A DNA stretch of 64,000 bases, taken from Mactromeris polynyma. Taxonomy: Eukaryota; Mollusca; Bivalvia; Venerida; Mactridae. The notes under the pieces are model-generated. The model was not told the DNA's origin and searched no databases. It worked only from the letters and a program-made list of their open reading frames with translations. Numbering within the stretch: the first letter of the stretch is position 1; every line of letters starts with the position of its first letter. The translations under genes were made by a program, and so were the position numbers. Below, in pieces: positions 37,479 through 49,503 of the stretch. The stretch lies in assembly GCA_032209605.1 (NCBI GenBank), contig JASFXZ010000003.1:10108807-10172806 (forward strand), in the 5' to 3' direction.

Positions 37479-38910
37479 TAGGCATGTGTAACCCGAGATC
37501 GGATGTGATGGTGGACATTGGAGTACAGAGAAAGTATGGGGGTCATGTCACCTTTATGAAATTATATAGTTGTAAGGACAAAGCATAACGCTGTTTGTTT
37601 CTCGAATTTATTTAGTACTGTTTCATTGGATTTGAATCAGAACTGCTGATCCCAATTTTTATAAGAGTTTTAAGTATCTTTTTACGAAGAAATGTATTAC
37701 AGAGCTGGTTCTCCCTGGCTAATTCGGCAAGAAGTCTCTTCCGTCGCCTCCTCGTCCGTCGATTTCGTAAGTTGATGGAGCGCAGCCAGTGCTTCGGCAC
37801 GTATGTTCTTGTGTTGTTGCTCCAGCCTTGAAGCTGGACCAGGGACCAGGCTGGTTTAAAAAGTCTCATTTCATATACTTATACCTGCCCAACAAGTTGT
37901 CTTCTATGACATCGTGCCACTTTGAAGGGTGAGCAAAGTAGGCTCTTAGCATAAGGTTTTGTTGTCATCAATGAATTTAACGCTCTTCTTTTTGCGCAGA
38001 TGTATTGTATCTGAAATGAACAAAACAGCTACAATTAGTCTTAACCCAAGAAATGATTCATTTGGCCTGAATAACCATTGTGGTAAAGCACTTATGCAGT
38101 AAATTTGTTTTGTAAATAAATAACTACTATTAGATATTTTAGACATTTGATAAATAGTAGAGCCACATGTCATCACTTTGCATGTTATATTGGCAAACGT
38201 GGAGGTAGAACTTTCAACAATAGTTTACTTACCTTGTCGTAAATCACTTATGGCGTGTATGTCTTTACAATGTTAGACATATATATGATACAAATTAAAC
38301 CTCGTGCACGGGAATCGCGAGCGCAGGGTTCGCTACATTTACAACAGCTCATCAATCCCATTCGATTGTAAAAGTGAGTTTTAACGCGATACGCCCGTGT
38401 TTTATAGGGTATGATATCGAAAAGTAACTTCGCGTGAAATTCTAACAAAATGCATTGCTCTATGATAAAACATACTTCAGAAGTTCAGAGTAGGGCGTCG
38501 TTACCAGATACGTCAAGCCCTCACTCTGTACGGATACATTAGTTCATACAGATTGAGTGTTGAACATGCTATCGCTGAACTAAAAAGTTATAGAAGTGTG
38601 AGTAGTGTGTGGAGGCAGCCGCAAAATCGGTTGTTCATAACAGTGCGTGTTTGTGCTAAACGTTTATGTAGGCGAAATATAATGTTTTAATTTTGTAACC
38701 AAGTTTGTGGGACATTCGAAAATATATAAGCATAAACCTGTAGTCGTTGACTAATAATTGTCCAATTTGTGGCATTACAATAACATGAGAAACGTAAATA
38801 GGGTTTGCACCTTTAAATCAGATTGTACATTAAACTTTTGAGAAGATTCCCTGTTGGAGTACCTATTCCGGTGTCCACATCCGACCTCCGATATCCGTTG
38901 CACATGTCTA
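37479..38910. mobile_element. Harbinger-like element H-A upstream of B2
   Basis: The left end TAGGCATGTGTAACCCGAGA and the right end (TGTCTA at 38905-38910) are inverted repeats over about 50 bases with the shared core GATGT..GGACA..GGA. It carries the C-terminus of a transposase at 38472-38690. A minus-strand charged segment near 37690-37830 (LEQQHKNIRAEALAALHQL) may be a partner-gene remnant, which is uncertain. It sits beside element H-B, separated by TTAA. Confidence 0.6.
38472..38690 (+). pseudogene. Transposase C-terminus of H-A
   Basis: Reads RYQIRQALTLYGYISSY then RLSVEHAIAELKSYRSVSSV and RVCAKRLCRRNIMF, ending in TAA. VEHAIAELK, with the third catalytic Glu, is typical of HARBI1/IS5-like transposases. 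The catalytic N-terminal part is deleted. It resembles the end of the H-B transposase (MEHSIAEFK). Confidence 0.7.
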
Positions 38911-39200
38911 TTAATAGACATATATGGGCGGAATGGATGTGGAGATAAACATCGGAACATGGAGTAAAATAGGGGGTGTTCTCAAAGTAGTTTGTTCAAA
39001 TAGCAAGCAGCATACCATCTACAATATACACGATTACACGAATTAAAACCTAGACGATACTTGAAATCAGTCAAACGACTGTTCCTCGTGCATTTCAAAC
39101 TGGTGATCGCCATGGTGTGAGGGCAACATTACAAATATGCGATTAAATACAATATACCCGATGTATAATCTGCTTTGAATGTAAAATTGGAGTTACTTCA

Positions 39201-40987
39201 GGGGTGGTATTCACGAAACATCTTAAGGCTAAGATTTTGCTTAAATGTAATATTTTCCTTAATATCCACAAGATTTTTCTTAAATATGAAGAAAATACTT
39301 AAGTGGTATTCACTTAACATCTTATCTTAAGATTTTTCTTAATTATGGCAATTTTTCCTTAAAAGATAAGGTAGCTTCCATCTTCCTTAAAGTAGAAAAG
39401 GAAAATCTTAAAAATGTCGGATGTGTGAAGATTTGAGTACAATAGACCTACATGTATATACATCTTATAAATGTAATAATGCATTAACTGTACAATCCCC
39501 TAGTAGATGCAGGTATATTTTCATCTACGAAGGTGTTTAATGTAGATGTTAGCCTATGAAAAGGGAAATAACTGCTATGTAAACATTTAGATTGAAATGG
39601 ACGCACAGAGACGCTCAGTATTTGTTATTGTGTTCGTTGATATTATGTCGTTTTTAATGCTCGGAAGAATTGTAACTGAACTACATTTAAATTTCAGTAA
39701 CTCAAACAGTCGACAACTCGAGAACCCCGGATTTGTCGAGGAAATGGCAGAGTCCCGAACTGTATCTCTTCTGTTTACATATAAAATATACCACCGATAA
39801 CTCAAGCAGAAAAAACTCGAAAACTCTAGCACTCTTGCCGGTCCCCAGTACGCAAGCAATACACAATAGCTTAAATTACTGGTAACTCGAGGACACATTT
39901 TCACACATTGTTCAAATGGGAGCTCCAAATAAACAAACAATAACTGTACAACAACAATAATACTTAAAGTATACTTCTCTTATTAAGAATTTGACTTTAC
40001 TTTTATTTTAACGAGGAAATGTAGTGAATAGAAATATGATACTATGACACAGCTATGAAACAACTGGTACAAGTGTTAACAACTATAAAAATAAGGCATT
40101 TCATAACAAACACTAAAAGGACGTGATGGAAACTCTGGGTCACTCGAAACATAGGGTAACTCGAGCTTTTCGGATGGACCTTCGAGTTATCGAAGTTTAA
40201 CTGTATTTCATTCATAAATCATCATGGATAAACACAGGATTATACAATGAAGTTGTATCACCGTTTGAAAGAATATTTTATGTTCCACTGCGTTGTGTCA
40301 TATGTTTTTCGCGAATTGTGTTGTGTTGAAACTGACAGTTAATGGAAAAAGGAAAATATTTTATTAGATTTGGATATTTTTCTTGAAGACACAACATTAG
40401 CTGCGAATGCCATCTTTACAGGCATGTTATAACTGTTGAAAACCATTGCCATATTTTGTTTAAATGTACCAGTATAGATGAAATAATGTTGGCTGGCTAT
40501 ATAGCTTCTTGTTTTTGAAATAAATGAATCATGAATTATGATATGTAAATAGATAGACTTAAATGTAGAACAAAAAAATGTTTGTGTTCTATTTATATTT
40601 GGAGTTCAACTTTGTTTTATGTGGTTATTTTGTTTGGCAGTTAATAGACATAACCAGTACTAAACATATTCGAAACAATGTTTATTTGTAGAAAAGGATT
40701 AAATAGCCATCAAAGTTACGACATCGTAACGGCAAACGTTGATAAAACGCACATGTCGACTTCCGTTACTATTTTTAGATCGTGGAAATTCCAACCGCTT
40801 TAAGATTTTCCTTAGATGAAATTGATATTTTCCTTAAAGTTAAGACCTTCCTTTGCTAAGGAAATCCTTAAGTGGCACTGAGGAAAATCTTAAGGTTCAC
40901 GATTTCCTTATCTTTAACTAAGGAAAAGAAAATAAGGATAAGGATAATCTTAAGGTAAAACTTAAGATGTTTCGTGAATACCTGCCC
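39201..40987. mobile_element. Nested inverted-repeat element with CTTAAG ends
   Basis: The left end GGGGTGGTATTCACGAAACA and the reverse complement of the right end (CGTGAATACCTGCCC) share GGTATTCACGAAACATCTTAAG. The terminal 200 bases on each side are built of CTTAAG/TTCCTTA words. It ends 11 bases before the ATG of the H-B transposase and contains a further element (about 39690-40205). Confidence 0.75.
39690..40205. mobile_element. MITE family 5 nested inside the CTTAAG element
   Basis: The right end reads TTCGAGTTATCGAAGTTTAACTGTA-like (last 20: TTATCGAAGTTTAACTGTA). Repeated AACTCGAG words occur through the body and at the left end (CAGTAACTCAAACAGTCGAC). The left boundary is approximate. 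Confidence 0.5.
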
Positions 40988-40998
40988 AGGTAGACACC

Positions 40999-42012
40999 AT
41001 GGATGCTAACCGTAGGCGCCAGCTTCTAAGATGCATAACGGTTCTCACCCAACCTCCGCCTGACATTCAAGAATTCCGCCGTTACCAAATAAATATTATA
41101 CTTCTGCTTTGCCGCATTCCACCTGAACATCCACAGGACAAGTTTGTTTCAAGATTATGACGTGGACTTCATCGGTATAAATGTGTTTATGTTATTTGCT
41201 CAGCAGAGATACGAGTTTTTTCATATAACAGCTGAATCGCCAGAAAAGTGTATTGATCTTGTGAATGTGATCATATTTCCTCGCAACAGTGCAAGTATAT
41301 TATCTAGAAGAAACCAAGTGCTGCTGGTTTTCATGTGGTTGAGGTCATATCCTTCATATAGCTTTCTTGTGGTGTTGTTTATCATAAGTATCTCAACGGT
41401 TAAATAACTTATAAAGGCAATGATACATGTACTTGACAATACATTACATCATTATTTACACTGGCCTACGGTGGAAGAGTGGTCAAATATAATGGGTAAC
41501 TGGAATAAACTTTACATAGCTGTTGGTGCAATTGATGGTACAAGCCATGACATTTATAGAATTGTAGAAAATCAGCAGCAGTTTTACTCAGGACACAGTT
41601 GCTTTCACTGTATTCACACCCAGGTTGTCATAGACAATAATGGAATAATTAGGCATATAGAGACAATGATGCCTAGCAGTTTATGCTCATGCAGCAAATT
41701 GGATAACAACTTCCATTTCCCGATAATTGTATATTGCTGGCTGATAAAATTTATCCTTCCAGGTTTCCGGTCATGACACCATTATCCAGCGCACAGCTAC
41801 GAAGAAAATTTGGAGACAATGTGAGAAGTGCACGCCGGTTAAACCGCTATATTTGACGTTACAGAATTCAAATGGAGCATTCGATAGCAGAATTTAAGAC
41901 ATATCACTGCATCGGTTCCCTTTGGCGACACCCAAGACCATTCCTTTCACAAACTGTTCGAGTCATTGCGAAACTTGCTTCTCGTCGAAATAAAATTGGG
42001 CTGATACTATAA
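40999..42012 (+). pseudogene. Harbinger-like transposase of H-B, frameshifted
   Basis: ATG at 40999 gives MDANRRRQLLRCITVLTQPP and stops near 41158. The frame resumes as SRRNQVLLVFMWLRSYPSYS (41310-41370). A third block at 41420-41776 has HWPTVEEWSNIMGNWNKL, VGAIDGTSHDIYR (first catalytic Asp) and HSCFHCIHTQVVIDNNG. The final block has MTPLSSAQLRRKFGDN, MEHSIAEFK (third catalytic Glu) and SLWRHPRPFLSQTVRVIAKL, ending TAA at 42010-42012. The stretch with the second Asp is decayed. Length would be near 330 residues if intact. It cannot encode a full enzyme now. Confidence 0.75.
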
Positions 42013-42324
42013 ACTTGCGTATTTAATATGTGGTTGTTCTTGAAAATAATTATCGATTGTTAATGTTAGATTAGAAATATATTGTATGGTTTACTGAAAT
42101 TATATTGCATAAATATTTTGAGACACTCTTTGACGTTACTCTATTTTCAAATGTTACGAGTACGGTATATGCCTGAAACATTGAATACAAATCAATACAA
42201 CAATGTTGGTTTATTTTGTTTTATTACTGCCTTTCACAATGTACCAAAGCACTTTGAGAACACCCCCAATTTTACTCTGTTATCCGATGTCCATCTTCAC
42301 ATCGAAGTCAGCTAAAAATGTCTA

Positions 42325-42461
42325 ATACACGGATATAGACGGTTGTAATTGCGGCCGCTGATAGGACGGATTGCTGTAATTTATAAACATGGTCTTCTTT
42401 TAGAGTTCTATTTTTATATCAGCCAATAAATAGTTCATACATTTGATTGTAATTAATAACC
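42325..42461 (+). promoter_or_regulatory. Upstream region of B2 lacking the TATA segment
   Basis: The shared block resumes here (GGTTGTAATTGCGGCCGCTG and ATCAGCCAATAAATAGTTC). In A1 the CCAAT is followed by a TATA-containing stretch of about 35 bases before AAATAGTTCATAC. In B2 CCAAT joins AAATAGTTC almost directly, so the TATA-like motif is deleted. About 4.85 kb of transposon lies immediately upstream. Whether B2 is transcribed cannot be told from sequence. Confidence 0.5.
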
Positions 42462-45400
42462 ATGAAAGTGTATCGATTGAAATGCGTGATAGTTGGAGAC
42501 GGGTAAGTGGACATTAAATGTTTAATTTTGTAATAAATGCCTGAAACTAAGATATCGTAAAAACATGGATCAAAAAATATAATAAATTTATTGTTTAAAC
42601 GGATTTCTATAAAACCACAAAGACATTTACTGCGTTTGTAAATACAAAATAATATTTTATACAAGGAAAATCTTGTTTCGTACTTTTGAACAAGTCGAAC
42701 ATATTTTTTGAATTGTGAAATATTATTTTATGACAGTTTAGATTTGTTTAAACTTATCTATTTTACATCGAATGTGAAACAAGTTCTTACAACTTATACC
42801 AATTATTGTTGATGTCTGCTTCCTGGCTACCAACCAGTACTCGTGCCGAATTAAGATACTGTGGAGTTCGTGATCAAACCCCGCTGGGGTCGAACTCACG
42901 ACATTCGGATCAGGAGTCTACACATAGACCAGTCCAAACAAGTTTACATAGATTGTGAAACAAGATTAATATACCACATTCGATGACTGCTTCCTGATTT
43001 ACTACCAGTACTCGCGCCTAATTTACGGATTGTGATGTACGAGGTCCGACGCCGCGCAAAGACAGGACTCGAAGTCACGGCCTTCGAACCATGTCCCGGA
43101 ATCAGACGCTCCAATCATCAGGCACTACCGCCACAGTCATCTGTTTCACGTGTCTTTGAGTTAAAATAATTTGATATCTTGGCACTAAAAAAATACTGCG
43201 TATTTACAGTGTTTTATTTTTATATCCAGAGCCGTCGGGAAAACTTGTTTGTTAAGGTGTTACACAGAGAATAAATTTCCTGAAGGATACGTCGTCCCGA
43301 CGGTGTAAGTAGCATCTATTTATCATATCTTCTGATTTTTCATATTTGATGACCTGGTCCCGGATTTATGAAATAAATAAGTATGACTGAACTGAGTTCA
43401 TTATTTTGATTACGCATTTTATATAAAAAAATGAATCAGGATGTAGAGTTATAACAAAAGTGTTTTTTCTTTGAAACAGAGACCTGACTTATTTGTCAAC
43501 AAAAATATTTGAAATAAGATTTAGCTTAACTAATCAATTTCTGCGTTCATCAGGAGGCTTGGCGCTGTTTGAACGTATAGTGAAACCACAAAAATAAGAC
43601 CAACAGTTTCAGTAGTGAGGTGGTCTAATTATCTAGTTAAAATATGTAAGAAAATTAAGCACTGGTACATGAAAGTACGGTCTTATTTATTAGGTGGTCT
43701 TAATTTTAAGGTGGTCTTTAAGTGAGTTTTGTGTAAAATGTTGAATAAGGTAAAATGGTTTAAATTTAATTGCACGAGGCTGAAATGAGTAGTGTGAGTA
43801 TCAATTGATGAATTTATGTTATCAGCTATAAATTTGTCTTGTGATATTTTTTTAGCTACTTAAATGTCTGACAGACAGAAATGCCACTAGGCTTTAATGA
43901 ATATTATAAATTTGTCTATAGTAATGTGTATGTTTTTATTTTGTTCTTAATGTTAACTTGAAGTACAGTTCAATCTCTCAAGAGCGGGGTTCTTATCAAC
44001 AATAACCTCTCTTCAACAACATTATTGATATTTCCTGTTATGATCATTTACAATTAATTTAACCTCTCAAGTACAACAACCTCTCATTAGCATCCAAGCT
44101 GTGCGTATCCAGGAAACTATAACCCACTTGGTGTAACTGAGTTCGCTTAATTATTGCAAGAAATGAAAAAAAAAAATCGTTTAAGTAGTATGTGTTTTGT
44201 AAACTTTCATCAGATAGATTGCAATAGATGACATCTTAAATGATAATATGCATAGATAGATATACATGTAATATATTGATACAAATACAGCCAACCTCGT
44301 TCATTCGAATTGATTGGGTCCGAAACTTTTATTTCGAATAAAACATGGTTACGAATAGCCCATTTCAATACGTGCATAAGAAGATACATCGGGACCTGAT
44401 ATTTATTTCGGATGAAACCAAGTATTCGGTTGTCGAATAAACTGGGGTCCGACTGTATCTGTTTTTGCTGATTTAGTACTGTTGGAAATAGATTTTCTGT
44501 TTTAGTCGTAAACATGTTTTAGATACATACATGACACTTTTTCAATATAATAGCTTTACGATGTTAAACATATACTGATCAAAAGAGCTAAATGGCTATT
44601 ATGTATTTTTAGAACCTTCAATAATTGACGAATACACTGATTTTAACATATTTATATCAACTTATTTTGTAATTCACTTCATTTGGATAATAATTGTAAC
44701 GGGTTCAATATGACCCTTGAGTTGACCCTTTGACCCCTGGATTTTCCAAAAGGCCACATTTTAACCCGGCTTAGGATTCTGGCTGAAGGACGAATTTGTC
44801 TCTAAATTATAGGTATTTTGGCTATAAAATGGTAAAATCCAGTAAAAAAATTATCAAAATGACCCTTAAGATTCAACAACTCATCAAACCTCTGATTGTT
44901 ATAGCTTACTGTAATCAAAGTCAACAGAATCAGTAACTTATAGACACTGTGTGAAATAGTACTGGCAGGTTAGCACTTTTGACCAGTATATATGGACATC
45001 TGTATGGATGGCAGTAATTGTGATTTATATTTATCGCAGTCGCGACAACTACACATACAGTTTTGGTCGACTTGATGTGCAGGTCGACAAGCCAGAATGT
45101 GAGTTAGAACTTGTCGATACAGGCGGGCAGGACGACTATGACAGATTGAGACCACTGGCGTATCCGCAAACGGTAAAATATTACATAAACCAATATTCTA
45201 TTGGTCAGGAATGCGCATGTGTGTATTTTATTAGTCAAATATGGAAATATGTCATATTGATTAGTAGCGTTGTACAAAGCAGAGAACAGACGTTTAGCAA
45301 AGTGGTCTTAGGATTGAGCCCCTGATCCGGAGTTTGTGGGATTGGGTTCGAATCCCGCCTTTGGCGTAATTGAGCAGCGAAATCTTCACAATTCATGCAT

Positions 45401-48400
45401 TAGGAGTACTGGTTAGTTACCTAGAAAGTAGTTGTTGACTGTCATCAGTTTAAGCTGTAAGAACTTATTTCACAATACACTGGAACCTCCCCAAACCGGA
45501 CCCTCTAAAAACCGGAATACTCCCCAAACCGGATATTTTTTGCGGTCCCGAATTTTCTTCTTCTATTTTTATTGTATAAAAACACTCTGAAAACCGGAAC
45601 CTCTGAACTCCGGAAACCGGACGAAAGATCAACTTAATTTGGTTCGATTTCTATATAATTTCACCTCCGAAAACCGGAACGACTTTCGACTGCCCGTGTC
45701 ATCATGAATAAACTTTCATTATGTTGACACATTTCAACATGAAACAAAGACGCATAGTACAGGAACAAAGACATAGAGTATGGACAACATATTACAAAAT
45801 TGTATGATTCTTTAGTTTGGCCAGTCATTAATTATGGTTCAGCAATGTGGGGAGTTCGATCGTTCTCGTGCATTAATAATGTTTATTATTACATTACTAA
45901 CAACTTTTTACAAAACTGATAGATAGTCATTTTTATGTTTTTATGTAAATGTTTCCTTTTAAGTCACACGATTCTAGTTTAAAATTAAATAGTTATGTTA
46001 ATAGTTTGGCTACACGATAGTGTTATAATATATCGTATACATTTTGTATAATTTTATGTATGAGGTGTATGCTTGTAAAGTCTCTTATAATTCTTATTTC
46101 AATCGCTTTGTGCAATGTTTTTTATAGTCTTTACTATATGTATATTTATTTTTTTATACAAAGATGAGACTTTTAATAAATAAATATATATCAACTTTGA
46201 TTGATCAGTTGATATTCTTTTGTTTGTTGACAACATATTTTATTCGCACATCGTGCTAAGTACTTGACTGTTGTACTATATACAAGTACATCGTGCTAAG
46301 TACTTGACTACATTGTATATATAATATATTTATGTACGTATTTGACAAACAATCGTTAAGTAGATCATTAAATACTTAATACACACTAGAAGCGAAATTT
46401 TAAACAATAGGGAAAACTTCATTTCAAATCCGATGTCATGACTGGTATGACTTCGACCGGAAATTTATTTGATTTGAATCATTAATTGATGTATACATGT
46501 TCTTATTGTATGTCTCCATGAATGACAAACTTGTTATTAAAATAGTACATTGTCGTTGTAATTTCGTGGTGTTATTCAGAATAAACGAATTATTTTACGA
46601 TCTCGTGTATAAAGCATAAACATACAATGTTGTCAAACAGAAGTAATTATCACTGTGACGAGTCTTTCTTTTCATAAATAACACTTTATTTCATGTGCAT
46701 CTCAAAGCAAATAATATGAATTTCTTTAAGTTTGCTTGTACATTTTTAAATTAAAGGCAGTCATGTTTGTTTAAGCTGTGTTCATTTTCTTGAAATATCA
46801 TGTTGTTATACCATGTAAAATTCAAAGATGTACAATCATTCAATGAAATAATGACCTGAACCTTAGGTACAAGTATGAAATAGCATCAAAATGAAAAAAA
46901 GACCTCTACAAACCGGAAACCTCTGCAAACCGAAATTTTCAACCGGTCCCGAAGGAGTCCGGTTTAGGGAGGTTCCACTGTACATGTAATATATATAAGT
47001 TCAAACTGTACCATATCAGAACATTATAACGACTTTTACAGTAAAACCTCACTTGAAGACCACCTTGATAATAAGACCACCTCAAAATTAAGACCACAAT
47101 CTTCAAGTTCATTTTCGCTGTTTTGTTCTTTATTCAACCTAAATATTGAGACAACATCAAAATTAAAACCATGTTTTAGGGTCACAAGAGTGATCTTAGT
47201 ATTGAGGTTTCCCTGTGTATGTTTTGTCATTATGAAGAACTAAAATTTAAAAAAGAATAAACGTTTGTTTTAACAAATACATTGGTATGAGAGACAGGTC
47301 GTTTTATCTGGATGCTCGACTTATATGGTGATACTTTGTATTTCAGGATATTTTTATTATTTGTTTCTCCGTTGTTTCTCCGAGCAGTTTTGAGAATGCC
47401 AAAGCGAAGGTAACTGATGTATTTAACATTTTATTTTGATACTAATATGATCATTTACAAATCATTCAGGTTTGCCATCGTTGTGGATCAAAATATTTGT
47501 AACAATGCAATGTTGTTTAGAATTTAATTATGTAGATGTGAAAACAACGTCTCTTTTTCATGCATTTTACTTTTATACAAATAATTATATTATTATCCGA
47601 ATAACTTCTGATACTAAAATGATCATTTACAAATAATTCAGGTTTGCCATAGATGTGGATCAAAATGCGAAATAATACCATGTTGTGTGGCATTAAATTA
47701 TGTAGAAGTGGAAACAGTCGTATCTTATTCATACATTGTGCGTACAGTAAAACCTCACAAAAAGACCACCTTAATAATTGGACCACCTCAAAATTAAGAA
47801 CACAATGTTCAAGTCCAGTTTTACTATTTTGATCTTTATTTAATCTCAATTTATGGATCATCTCAATAAGAAGACTATTTTTCAAGGGTCCCATGGGTGG
47901 TCTTATTATTGAGGTTTTACTGTTTTACTGAAAACGTGTATTTTACTTCTATACAAATGATAACATCATTAACCAAATACTGTTTGGCGTATAATAGAAA
48001 CATAGAACTTCCTCCCCACATCTGAATTTCGATGTGGTCTTTAACTGAGATTTTACTGATTTGAAATGGCATTGCTAGTATCTCCATCACAATTGAATCA
48101 TAAAAGAGAGATTAGGTTGTTAAAGGGAACGCCACATACATAAGACAATGCCTCCCCACACAGACCCCCGGGGCACACAGTAGTCTACAAAACATTAGGC
48201 ACTGATGTCCAGTGCATTGTTCAAAGGGATGCAAAGAATGGTCCGGTCAACCATAAAACAACTTAGGGGGACAACAAGGAGAAATAAACTTTTATTTCGT
48301 CGAATATAAAAATATGCTTTGTGTACAATGTCCTAGTTATTAAGAATTATGTTATTTTATACAGTGGTACCCTGAAGTTAAACATCACTGCCCGAACACA

Positions 48401-49503
48401 CCGATTGTCCTTGTGGGTACAAAGACAGACCTTCGGCAAGGAAAATGTAGAAAAACCAAGGAAGAGATACAAAAAGTTGAAGTAAGTGTACACACTAGAC
48501 TGTTAAATTTTCTTTACTGGAATATCTAAAATTCATTTGTGTTCTATATAAATAAAAACTAAAATAATAGAATTTTGCACTTTATGCCTTTATATTGGTT
48601 GTATTTATGTAAACATGAGTTTGTGTTGCAATCTTGTCGTTGTGTTAACATTAATTAATTCTACTGCATGGTAAGTGAGTGATTTTGATTTTAACTGTGA
48701 AGTTTTAAATACGACTTTAACTATATAGGAATGTTAGATTGCAGCAAGTAGGTTTTTGATTTTTTCGTATTTTACATTTCATACTTTTATTGCAACGCCT
48801 CCAAAACAATCATGCATTAAATTTATCCTCCCAAGAATATCTCGTCGAACCGAAAAAATGTATCGTCTCGCTATGGAATTTGCTAGCACGACGTTAAACT
48901 GTATGTATATATATTACGCCTAACAAAGGATGTTGCTCTGGAGTGGTAGTCCTATATCAACAAAGAATTGTATATGTCTTATCATTGGTGTTGATGTGCA
49001 TATTTCTATCAGAAAATCGGATTCCACAATTTTGGAATTGAATACAAGCATACAGTAGACGATCACTGCACATACGCGAGTTGTCCTGTGATGTGTTCCA
49101 TCCACTAAATCCATATGTTTGTCCTCTTTGATTCTCCTTAGTTATCCTTTATGGTCGACCAGGCCATTCCTTGCACCCCTGTTCCCTTACGTATTTACAA
49201 TTGCGCCTCCTCAAATGCAATATGTTTTATGGACGTTTATTTTCCCGGAGGTCGGTGTGAAGATTGCATTTTCTTATGTATGTGAAGTTCCCTGTAGCAC
49301 TTACTCTTTTTCTTTAACATTTATATTTAATTCTGAATTTGCAGGGACGGTCATTAGGCAAGGAGATTGGTGCATATAAGTATGTTGAATGCTCGGCAAA
49401 ATTGCACGAGGGTCTCAAAGCTGTTTTTGACGAAGCAATAAAGGCCCATTTGCAATCAGAAAACGACAAGAAGAAAAGAGGAAGATCTTGCAAAATCTTC
49501 TGA
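42462..49503 (+). CDS. Divergent Rac-like small GTPase, copy B2 (intact, six exons)
   Basis: Exons 42462-42502, 43230-43304, 45040-45172, 47347-47409, 48365-48481 and 49345-49503 join into 588 nt, 195 residues, with no stop. It starts [14 protein letters not shown]. The P-loop is GDGAVGKTC, then [16 protein letters not shown], one residue longer than Rac. After VPTV it reads [17 protein letters not shown], five residues longer than A1 and with Arg for the effector Phe. G3 is DTGGQ, then [15 protein letters not shown]4 is TKTD and G5 ECSA; the tail is [11 protein letters not shown], a polybasic stretch plus prenyl box. All length changes are multiples of three and splice sites are sound, which argues for coding constraint. 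Likely a membrane-bound GTPase with altered switch I contacts; its biochemistry is unknown. Confidence 0.85.
44286..44458. mobile_element. MITE family 2 in intron 2 of B2
   Basis: It runs from CAGCCAACCTCGTTCATTCG to GGGGTCCGACTGTA, with TATTTCGAATAAAACATGG inside. Confidence 0.7.
45301..45366 (+). mobile_element. tRNA-derived SINE head in intron 3 of B2
   Basis: AGTGGTCTTAGGATTGAGCC leads to GGGTTCGAATCCCGCC, an A-box-poor but B-box-clear tRNA-like segment at the same place as in A1, B1 and A4. Confidence 0.55.
45478..46980. mobile_element. Tigger/pogo-like element (family 3) in intron 3 of B2
   Basis: The left end CACTGGAACCTCCCCAAACC and the right end TTTAGGGAGGTTCCACTG are inverted repeats. 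TA flanks both sides (45476-45477, 46981-46982). The paralogous introns are uninterrupted here (CACAATGCATG), giving a clean empty site. AAACCGGA words are iterated at both ends. The 1.5 kb body carries a LINE fragment and no transposase. TA duplications and CAGTGGAACCTC-type ends fit the Tigger/pogo group. Confidence 0.75.
45770..46190 (+). mobile_element. LINE 3' fragment inside the family 3 element
   Basis: A short frame reads [19 protein letters not shown], typical of the region after the reverse transcriptase in LINEs. AT-rich sequence follows, ending near AATAAATAAATATATATC. The rest is deleted or decayed. Confidence 0.5.
47037..47219. mobile_element. MITE family 1 in intron 3 of B2
   Basis: It runs from TACAGTAAAACCTCACTTGA to ATTGAGGTTTCCCTGTG and sits 56 bases after the family 3 element. 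Confidence 0.75.
47743..47922. mobile_element. MITE family 1 in intron 4 of B2
   Basis: It runs from TACAGTAAAACCTCACAAAA to TTATTGAGGTTTTACTG. It shares position with 9692-9859 and 24531-24700. About 47580-47740 partly repeats the start of the same intron. Confidence 0.75.

Larger units (their letters stand above)
38915..42324. mobile_element. Harbinger-like element H-B upstream of B2
   Basis: The left end TAGACATATATGGGCGG and the right end (ATGTCTA to 42324) are inverted repeats sharing the GATG..GGACATCGGA and GGGGGTGTTCTC words. The insertion splits the promoter-side block: GTCCGTTGAA before H-A and ATACACGGATATAG after H-B are contiguous in the A2 copy. It encodes a decayed transposase (40999-42012) and contains another element at 39201-40987. 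Confidence 0.65.
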
